Assembly: GCA_904502155.1 (NCBI GenBank)
Contig: CAJGDV010000087.1
Coordinates: forward strand, 1 to 5,282
From: an uncultured Bacilli bacterium
Lineage (GTDB): Bacteria > Bacillota_I > Bacilli_A > RF39 > UBA660
Direction of reading: 5' to 3'
DNA length: 5,282 bases
The translations under genes were made by a program, and so were the position numbers. The notes under the pieces were generated by a model. It had not been told where the DNA came from. It ran no database searches and saw nothing but the letters and a program-made list of their open reading frames with translations. Numbering within the stretch: position 1 is the stretch's first letter; each line of letters opens with the position of its first letter. Shown here piece after piece: positions 1 to 4,694 of this stretch.

Positions 1-305
1 ATAAATGTTGAAACAACATTTGTTGATAAAAACATTCCTAAAAATAGGAAAACAAAAGAAGCAAACATTGTTAAATATTCATTACTATTACTATTTCTAT
101 TATGTGTAAATTTATTAAGTAACCAGTTAAAAATAATAATAGCAAGAACACTAAGTAATCCTATTATTGCTCCAATTAATTTACTATTACCAAAAAAATA
201 TATAACTGCAATAAAAAAAGGAAATCCAACAATAAGACCACTAAAAAAATTAACAATACTTACTTTTAAAATCGATACTTCTTTATAATAATTTCTTAAT
301 TTCAT
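1..305 (-). CDS. Small multi-pass membrane protein, unrecognised, 3' end outside window
   Basis: Read on the minus strand, an open frame starts at the ATG whose first base is 305 and continues without a stop for 101 codons to the left edge, so the C-terminus is missing. The start is supported by a GGTGAT ribosome binding site (314-309) 3 nt upstream; the other nearby ATG is out of frame. The protein begins with a short basic stretch (MKLRNYYKEV) followed by three hydrophobic segments at about residues 17-38, 43-65 and 78-98. A polar, asparagine-rich loop at about 66-77 (containing RNSNSNE) lies between the second and third. I see no catalytic or family motif and cannot assign a function. It is transcribed divergently from the pilin-GLUG gene, and the two promoters share one inverted repeat, so co-regulation is possible. 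The frame is real with good confidence because of the start signals, the membrane pattern and the mirrored promoter. Confidence 0.72.
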   Translation of the reverse strand, partial: MKLRNYYKEVSILKVSIVNFFSGLIVGFPFFIAVIYFFGNSKLIGAIIGLLSVLAIIIFNWLLNKFTHNRNSNSNEYLTMFASFVFLFLGMFLSTNVVSTF

Positions 306-320
306 AATATCACCATAATA

Positions 321-349
321 ATTATAGCAAAAAATTATACTTTTGTTTA
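321..349 (-). promoter_or_regulatory. Predicted promoter of the minus-strand membrane protein gene
   Basis: On the minus strand there is a perfect -10 box TATAAT at 326-321 preceded by TGC, giving an extended -10 TGnTATAAT. With a 17-nt spacer the -35 hexamer is TAAACA (349-344), which matches 4 of 6 bases of TTGACA. The expected transcription start falls at about 314, on the GGTGAT ribosome binding site, so the leader would be very short. Confidence 0.6.
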
Positions 350-369
350 TTAAATATTTTTGCTATAAT
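341..369 (+). promoter_or_regulatory. Predicted promoter of the pilin-GLUG gene
   Basis: A perfect TATAAT at 364-369 is preceded by TGC (361-363), forming an extended -10 element. The -35 region is weak: TTTTGT (341-346) at a 17-nt spacing or TTGTTT (343-348) at 15 nt. The extended -10 probably compensates. The expected start at about 376 lies on the ribosome binding site AGGTGAG (376-382), 3 nt before the ATG at 386, so the 5' leader would be only about 10 nt. Confidence 0.62.
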
Positions 370-385
370 TAAAATAGGTGAGAGT

Positions 386-2320
386 ATGAAAAAAAATGGA
401 TTTACTTTTATGGAACTTATTATTGTCATTTTAGTTTTTGGAATAATTTTTTATTTTACAAGACCTTTTATAAATAAATTAATTGAAAAAGTAAGATTTA
501 ATTCATTTGAAAATAATGTAGCAAGATTAGTTAAACAAGGTGAAGCTTATCATAAAATGAAAGAATTACGTAATGAAATGAAAAGTGACGTAATGTTTAA
601 CTTGAAAGATGAATCAACATTTGATGCACTTGATATTAAAAAGAAAGCTTATATGAGTGGTTTTGTTAAAATTAAACAAAATGGTGAAGTTTTAGTAATG
701 GCATCAAATAAAGATTTTTGTGGATATAAAATGGATGAAGATGTTATAGTTTCATATGATTTAACTAATTGTAATGAAGATAATTATATTGATAGTATTG
801 AAGATTTAGTTAGAATGTCAAATGAAGCTGCAAATGGTGAAACAAATGCTACGGAATATTTTTATTTAATTAAAGACTTAGACTTTAATGATGATGCAAG
901 TTATGAGGATCCTAAGAGTGTAAAATTTGGAGATTTTAATAAAGATGGTGTTGTAAATACTATTAAAGAGGAAGTTACAACAAGTCATGGTTTTTATCCG
1001 GTAAATTTATTTTCAGGAGCATTATATGGATTAGGATATAGTATTAAAAATCTTTATATTAATCGTAATGAAACTGATCAAGCATTAATAAGATATACAT
1101 ATAATGGTAAATTTAAAGATATGACTTTAACAGGAAATGTTACAGCTGTAAATGGTGCTTTATTAGATGCCCTTTCAGTATCATCTAAGTTTTATAATAT
1201 AAATATAAATGGTAATTTGAATGTTTCTGGAACAGGTAGTGGACTTTTATTCACAGTAGGTCAAGGTACAGAAGCTTCAAACATAACAATAAACGGTAAA
1301 ATTAATGCTACAAATGAAGCTGATAAAATTGGTGCAATAGGTGGTAGTGCTTTTAATTCTAAATTTACTGATGTATCATCAAAAATTGATATTATTGGTT
1401 CAAAATATGTTGGTGGGCTAATTGGTAGTGGTTATTTTTGTAATATTGTAAATGCTAAAACAGCTGGAAGTATTAAAAAGGCTAATGCAGAAGCAAGTTA
1501 TATTGGTGGTATTACAGGATTTTTATCACATAATTCATTAATTGATAATGCATTTTCTAATATGATTATAGAAGGTGATAATTATACTGGTGGTATTACA
1601 GGTGGAATGTCAAATGATAATGACAAATTAAAAGATAGTATAATTATGAATTCTAGTTATGCTGGTACATTAACAAATTATATTTATGGTGGAGGCTCTA
1701 TAGCAGGGGCTGCAGTAGGTAAAATTTATAATTCATTTAGTAATGGTAAATTAATATTCCCAAGTTCAACTACAGGTGCAAATGGTGGTTTAGTTGGAAG
1801 TTTAGGATTTGAAACTTATGATCATTCTTCACTTTTAATGGAAAACTGTTATTTTACTGGAAATATAAATTCATCTTCAAATAATGAGGTTGGTACATTA
1901 GTTGGAAAATTAGGTGCTAATAAAGAAGCTAATGATAAAAAATATACTGTAATTAAAAATAGTTATAGTATATCTAATTTAAATGGTAATAATACAGGAC
2001 TTATAGGATGTGCTACAATGCATGGAGAAAACTTATTTAATGGTGGCCAAATTAATGGTTATTATAATAGTGGAAATATTGTAGGTGTTAATGTTTCAAC
2101 ATTTAACAATGTTCATTCTATTAAACAAATAGGTGTTATTACAAATAATATTGGTATTCAAATTAATGATTTAAAAACATCATACTTAAAAGATACTGTT
2201 AAACTTGGAAATGCTTATAAATATGAGGAAGGCATTTATCCACTTCTTTATAAACGTAAAAAAGATGGTACATTTACAGATGAATTAGTACCACATCAAG
2301 ATAAGATAAAAATTAAATGA
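386..2320 (+). CDS. Type IV pilin-like protein fused to a GLUG-repeat beta-helix (putative surface adhesin)
   Basis: A 644-residue surface protein made of distinct parts. Residues 1-28 form a class III (type IV) prepilin signal: two lysines, then Gly5 as the predicted prepilin-peptidase site, Phe6 as mature residue +1, Glu10 as the conserved +5 glutamate, and a hydrophobic helix to about residue 28. Residues 30-130 look like a small pilin head, with a possible disulfide C112-C129. Residues 158-226 match the usual entry to GLUG proteins: a YLIKDLDFN strand, then FSGALYGLGYSIKNLYIN, a variant of the familiar FSGTFDGNGYTIKNL motif. From about 314 to 567 come eight degenerate repeats of about 26-37 residues with cores such as YVGGLIG, YIGGITG, YTGGITG, NGGLVG and VGTLVG, expected to build a beta-helix. 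The end (YEEGIYPLLY) also resembles GLUG proteins. There is an EF-hand-like DFNKDG loop at 183-188. The protein is Asn/Gly-rich and has no tryptophan. The start is set by AGGTGAG at 376-382. Anchoring and pilus assembly are inferred; no assembly genes lie in the window, so it could equally be a membrane-tethered pseudopilin adhesin. Confidence 0.85.
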   Translation: MKKNGFTFMELIIVILVFGIIFYFTRPFINKLIEKVRFNSFENNVARLVKQGEAYHKMKELRNEMKSDVMFNLKDESTFDALDIKKKAYMSGFVKIKQNGEVLVMASNKDFCGYKMDEDVIVSYDLTNCNEDNYIDSIEDLVRMSNEAANGETNATEYFYLIKDLDFNDDASYEDPKSVKFGDFNKDGVVNTIKEEVTTSHGFYPVNLFSGALYGLGYSIKNLYINRNETDQALIRYTYNGKFKDMTLTGNVTAVNGALLDALSVSSKFYNININGNLNVSGTGSGLLFTVGQGTEASNITINGKINATNEADKIGAIGGSAFNSKFTDVSSKIDIIGSKYVGGLIGSGYFCNIVNAKTAGSIKKANAEASYIGGITGFLSHNSLIDNAFSNMIIEGDNYTGGITGGMSNDNDKLKDSIIMNSSYAGTLTNYIYGGGSIAGAAVGKIYNSFSNGKLIFPSSTTGANGGLVGSLGFETYDHSSLLMENCYFTGNINSSSNNEVGTLVGKLGANKEANDKKYTVIKNSYSISNLNGNNTGLIGCATMHGENLFNGGQINGYYNSGNIVGVNVSTFNNVHSIKQIGVITNNIGIQINDLKTSYLKDTVKLGNAYKYEEGIYPLLYKRKKDGTFTDELVPHQDKIKIK

Positions 2321-2345
2321 TAGGTTTATACTTATCATTTTTTTT
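2315..2345 (+). terminator. Rho-independent terminator of the pilin-GLUG gene
   Basis: The arm AAATGATAGG (2315-2324) pairs with CTTATCATTT (2331-2340), giving a 10-bp stem with one G-U pair and a 6-nt loop TTTATA. The T-tract 2338-2345 (eight Ts) follows. The left arm includes the last lysine codon and the TGA stop (2318-2320), so the hairpin begins inside the gene. The stem is AT-rich, as expected for this genome. It should separate the pilin gene from the hemW operon. Confidence 0.75.
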
Positions 2346-2353
2346 GGTATAAT
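2325..2353 (+). promoter_or_regulatory. Predicted promoter of the hemW operon, overlapping the upstream terminator
   Basis: An extended -10 element TGGTATAAT lies at 2345-2353, with the TATAAT hexamer at 2348-2353. At a 17-nt spacing the -35 hexamer is TTTATA (2325-2330), 4 of 6 matches, and is exactly the loop of the terminator hairpin. The expected start at about 2360 is just before the strong ribosome binding site AAAGGAGA (2363-2370), which sits 6 nt from the hemW ATG. The arrangement (T-run, TGnTATAAT, short leader) matches the two promoters at 321-369. Confidence 0.65.
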
Positions 2354-2376
2354 ACATAGGGCAAAGGAGAGTCTAT

Positions 2377-3480
2377 ATGAAATCAGTTTATATACATATT
2401 CCTTTTTGTAGTAATATTTGTACTTACTGTGATTTTTCAAAAATGTTTTATAATGAAAAATATGTTGATAAATACTTAGAAGCACTAGAAAAAGAAATAA
2501 AAGAAAAATATAAAAATGAAGAAATAAAAACACTATATATTGGTGGAGGAACGCCTTCATCATTAAACATTAATCAGTTAGAAAAATTACTTAATATAAC
2601 TAATATATTTAAAAAAAATAAATTAGAAGAATTTACAATTGAATGTAATCCAGAAAATTTAGATGAGGATAAAATAAAATTATTTAAAAAATATAATGTT
2701 AGTAGAATTAGTTTAGGTGTTCAAACTTTTAATCCTAAATTTTTAAAATACTTAAATCGTATGCATGATAAAGAAATGGTTTTTAATTGTATTAATTTAT
2801 TAAAAAAATATGATTTAACAAATATTAATATTGACCTTATTTATGCTTTAGAGGGTGAAACAAAGGATGATTTATTAGAAGATATAAAAATATACAAGGA
2901 ACTTGAAATACCTCATATATCAACGTATTCTCTAATAATAGAGCCTAATACAATTTTATATAATAAAAATACTCAAAATATAAATGAAGAACTTGATTTA
3001 GAAATGTATAATTTAATTATAGATAATCTAAAAGATTATAATCATTATGAAATAAGTAATTTTGCTAAAAAAGGATATGAATCAAAACATAATCTAGTAT
3101 ATTGGAATAATTTAGAATATTATGGATTTGGAATGGGTGCTAGTGGGTATTTAGATAATGTAAGATACGATAATACTAGAAGTTTTAATAAGTATATAAA
3201 TGGTGAATATATAAAAGAAGAAAACAAACTTTCTAAAAATGAAATTATTGAAAATGAATTTATTTTAGGATTTAGAAAATTAAAAGGAATAAATATAAAA
3301 GATTTCTCTTTAAAATATGGATTTGACATCCTTGAAATTAAACAAATTAAAAATCTAATAGAGGAAGGAAAACTTATTAATGATGGAGAAAATATATATA
3401 TCAGTCGTGAATATATATATTTATCAAACGATATATTAATAGAGTTTTTAGGTGTAAATTATGAATTATACTATATTTAA
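2377..3480 (+). CDS. hemW: HemW-type radical SAM heme chaperone (coproporphyrinogen III oxidase-like)
   Basis: A 367-residue radical SAM protein of the HemW/HemN family, close to the usual HemW length. The N-terminus reads YIHIPFC, with the [4Fe-4S]-binding CxxxCxxC made by C11, C15 and C18. The position two after C18 is Phe20 (CDF), as in HemW, not the fourth cysteine of true HemN oxidases. GGGTPS at 56-61 is the SAM-binding glycine motif. ECNPENL at 89-95, SLGVQTF at 112-118, NRMH at 127-130, HISTYSLIIEPNT at 180-192 and HYEISNFA at 223-230 are all family landmarks. HNLVYWNN (238-245) and YGFGMGASG (249-257) follow, and ILGFRKLKGI (296-305) begins the HemW C-terminal domain. HemW proteins are cytosolic and are thought to deliver heme to target proteins; many were earlier misannotated as oxygen-independent coproporphyrinogen oxidases. 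It is the first gene of the operon, with its own promoter and a strong AAAGGAGA site. Its last 20 nt overlap the HD gene. Family assignment is secure; whether this host makes or uses heme cannot be told here. Confidence 0.92.
   Translation: MKSVYIHIPFCSNICTYCDFSKMFYNEKYVDKYLEALEKEIKEKYKNEEIKTLYIGGGTPSSLNINQLEKLLNITNIFKKNKLEEFTIECNPENLDEDKIKLFKKYNVSRISLGVQTFNPKFLKYLNRMHDKEMVFNCINLLKKYDLTNINIDLIYALEGETKDDLLEDIKIYKELEIPHISTYSLIIEPNTILYNKNTQNINEELDLEMYNLIIDNLKDYNHYEISNFAKKGYESKHNLVYWNNLEYYGFGMGASGYLDNVRYDNTRSFNKYINGEYIKEENKLSKNEIIENEFILGFRKLKGINIKDFSLKYGFDILEIKQIKNLIEEGKLINDGENIYISREYIYLSNDILIEFLGVNYELYYI
3450..3454 (+). promoter_or_regulatory. Ribosome binding site for the HD gene, inside hemW
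   Basis: AGGTG lies 6 nt before the ATG at 3461, within the last codons of hemW. It supports starting the HD protein at 3461 despite the 20-nt overlap and suggests translational coupling to hemW. Confidence 0.6.
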
Positions 3481-4036
3481 TGATGAATTAAATTTAATAA
3501 AAAATGAAAGATTAAAAGAAAGTTGTATAGAATTATTAAAAATATTACCAGATTATTTTTATCATGTTGAAGCATCAAGTAGTGGTAAATATCATCCTGC
3601 TTTTGCTCTTGGTGAAGGTGGTTTAGTAAGACATACTAAAGTTGCTGTCAAAATAGCAGATGAAATAATTAAAACTGAATCTGTTGGTAATGTTTTTACA
3701 CAAGATGAAAAAGATATGATTTTAATATCTTTAATGCTTCATGATGGTCTTAAAAAAGGAATAGTAGAAGAAAAATATACAAGATTTGATCATCCAATAT
3801 TAATGGGAGATTTTGTTTTAGAAAATATTGATAAAACAAAATTAACAAAATTAGAAGCTACAATGATTAGTGATAATATTAAAAGTCATATGGGAGAGTG
3901 GAATACAAACCCATATAGTCAAGTAGTACTCCCAAAACCTAAAAATAAATATCAAAAAATGGTTCACATGTGTGATCTTCTTGCAAGTCGCAAGTTTATA
4001 AATGTTAATTTTAATAATAATAGAATAGAGGAATAA
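3461..4036 (+). CDS. HD-domain metal-dependent hydrolase of unknown substrate
   Basis: A 191-residue soluble protein carrying an HD-superfamily fold, which usually holds one or two metal ions and hydrolyses phosphomono- or phosphodiester bonds in nucleotides. Visible ligand candidates are H58 (in GGLVRHTKVA), the signature pair H94-D95 (LMLHDG), H111 (RFDHPILMGDF), H143 (KSHMGEW) and D172 (MCDLLASR), in the order expected for the family. The protein is almost entirely this one domain, with a short N-terminal helix region (1-35) and no membrane segment. Its start at 3461 overlaps the end of hemW by 20 nt and is supported by AGGTG at 3450-3454. It ends 1 nt before the transporter ATG, so it is firmly within the operon. 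The substrate cannot be read from the sequence. A nucleotidase step in queuosine salvage is possible because of the downstream neighbours, but a general housekeeping phosphohydrolase is equally compatible. Confidence 0.85.
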   Translation: MNYTIFNDELNLIKNERLKESCIELLKILPDYFYHVEASSSGKYHPAFALGEGGLVRHTKVAVKIADEIIKTESVGNVFTQDEKDMILISLMLHDGLKKGIVEEKYTRFDHPILMGDFVLENIDKTKLTKLEATMISDNIKSHMGEWNTNPYSQVVLPKPKNKYQKMVHMCDLLASRKFINVNFNNNRIEE

Positions 4037-4037
4037 T

Positions 4038-4694
4038 ATGAAAAACAAGGTAGTGGACAACCCTTTAAAAAACCACGATTTTAATTATTTAGTTATCATA
4101 ACAGCTATTATGGTAACATGCTATTTAACAAGTAATGTTATGGCAGTAAAACTGGTTAATATTAAGGGTTATTCGTGGTTTGATGCAGGGACAATTATTT
4201 TTCCTTTAGCATATATGCTTGGGGATGTTTTAACAGAAATTTGGGGATATAAAGTAGCAAAAAAAGTAATTTATTTAACATTTATTTGTAATATAATTAT
4301 GACAACATTTACATATATTGGCGTTTTTTTGCCTTCACCAAATAATTTAGGAAATGCTTATAATACTATTTTTACATTCACACCAAGAATTTTAATAGCA
4401 TCATTAGTAGGCTTTTTAGCAGGAGAACTTTCAAATGCTAAAACAATGGAAATAATTAAAAATGTTACTAAAAGTAAATATTTATTTATAAGAACAATAT
4501 TAAGTTCGGTTGTAGGTTATATTTTTGACACTGGTTTATTTGTTTTAATTGCTTTTTTAGGTGTAATACCAATAAGTGAAATAATTATGATGATAATAGC
4601 ACAATATTTTATTAAAATTATTATAGAATCAATATTTGCAACACCTTTAGCATACCTTGTAATAAATTTTTTGAAAGGAAAAATTTATGGATAG
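4038..4694 (+). CDS. yhhQ: Queuosine precursor transporter, YhhQ/DUF165 family
   Basis: A 218-residue integral membrane protein, the normal size for the YhhQ (DUF165, VUT) family, which imports queuosine precursors such as preQ0/preQ1 or queuine. Family landmarks are LTSNVMAVKLV (30-40), the FPLAYMLGDVLTEIWGYKVA stretch (55-74) with the acidic G-D-x-L-T-E pattern, FTPRILIASLVGFLAGE (114-130), and IRTILSSVVGYIFDTGLF (151-168) with the conserved R152, S156 and D164. Hydrophobic segments fall at about 18-39, 48-64, 77-98, 117-130, 155-176 and 182-212, consistent with a six-helix protein. The start at 4038 has AGAGGA (4027-4032) 5 nt upstream and lies 1 nt after the HD stop. The 3' end overlaps the following radical SAM gene by 8 nt. 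That neighbour resembles an enzyme that processes queuine, which favours queuine or a related base as the imported compound; the exact substrate is inference. Confidence 0.88.
   Translation: MKNKVVDNPLKNHDFNYLVIITAIMVTCYLTSNVMAVKLVNIKGYSWFDAGTIIFPLAYMLGDVLTEIWGYKVAKKVIYLTFICNIIMTTFTYIGVFLPSPNNLGNAYNTIFTFTPRILIASLVGFLAGELSNAKTMEIIKNVTKSKYLFIRTILSSVVGYIFDTGLFVLIAFLGVIPISEIIMMIIAQYFIKIIIESIFATPLAYLVINFLKGKIYG
4674..4679 (+). promoter_or_regulatory. Ribosome binding site for the radical SAM gene, inside the transporter gene
   Basis: AAAGGA lies 7 nt before the ATG at 4687, within the last codons of the transporter. It fixes the downstream start, which overlaps the transporter stop codon (4692-4694). 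Confidence 0.65.

Larger units (their letters stand above)
319..371. repeat. 15-bp perfect inverted repeat spanning the divergent promoters
   Basis: The left arm 319-333 (TAATTATAGCAAAAA) and right arm 357-371 (TTTTTGCTATAATTA) are exact reverse complements, separated by 23 nt (334-356). Each arm carries a TGCTATAAT extended -10 element pointing outwards. The ribosome binding sites beyond the arms are also nearly mirrored (ATCACC at 309-314, GGTGAG at 377-382), with a 1-nt offset. The symmetry may be an operator. It may also be only two copies of the host's usual T-rich extended -10 promoter facing apart. Confidence 0.75.

Noticed and set aside
4..48. Short hairpins AATGTTG-AAA-CAACATT (4-20) and CCTA-AAAA-TAGG (37-48)
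   Set aside because: Both fall inside the minus-strand membrane-protein frame and have no T-tract typical of a terminator; probably chance in AT-rich coding DNA.
386..2320. Dockerin/cellulosome component
   Set aside because: Only one imperfect D-x-N-x-D-G loop is present, where dockerins have two, and there is no cohesin or glycoside-hydrolase context. The GLUG and prepilin features explain the protein better.
2285..2563. 92-codon minus-strand open frame
   Set aside because: It lies antisense to the pilin 3' end, the terminator and the start of hemW. Its Phe/Leu/Tyr-rich composition is what A-rich coding DNA gives when read backwards, and hemW is clearly the real gene.
3120..3329. 69-codon minus-strand open frame
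   Set aside because: It lies entirely inside the conserved C-terminal half of hemW and has no recognisable features; a shadow frame.
2377..3480. True oxygen-independent coproporphyrinogen III oxidase (HemN)
   Set aside because: The fourth cysteine of the CxxxCxxCxC motif is replaced by Phe20 and the protein is shorter than HemN, so HemW fits.
3851..4060. 69-codon minus-strand open frame
   Set aside because: It lies antisense to the HD-domain gene and the transporter start, both supported by motifs and ribosome binding sites; a shadow frame.
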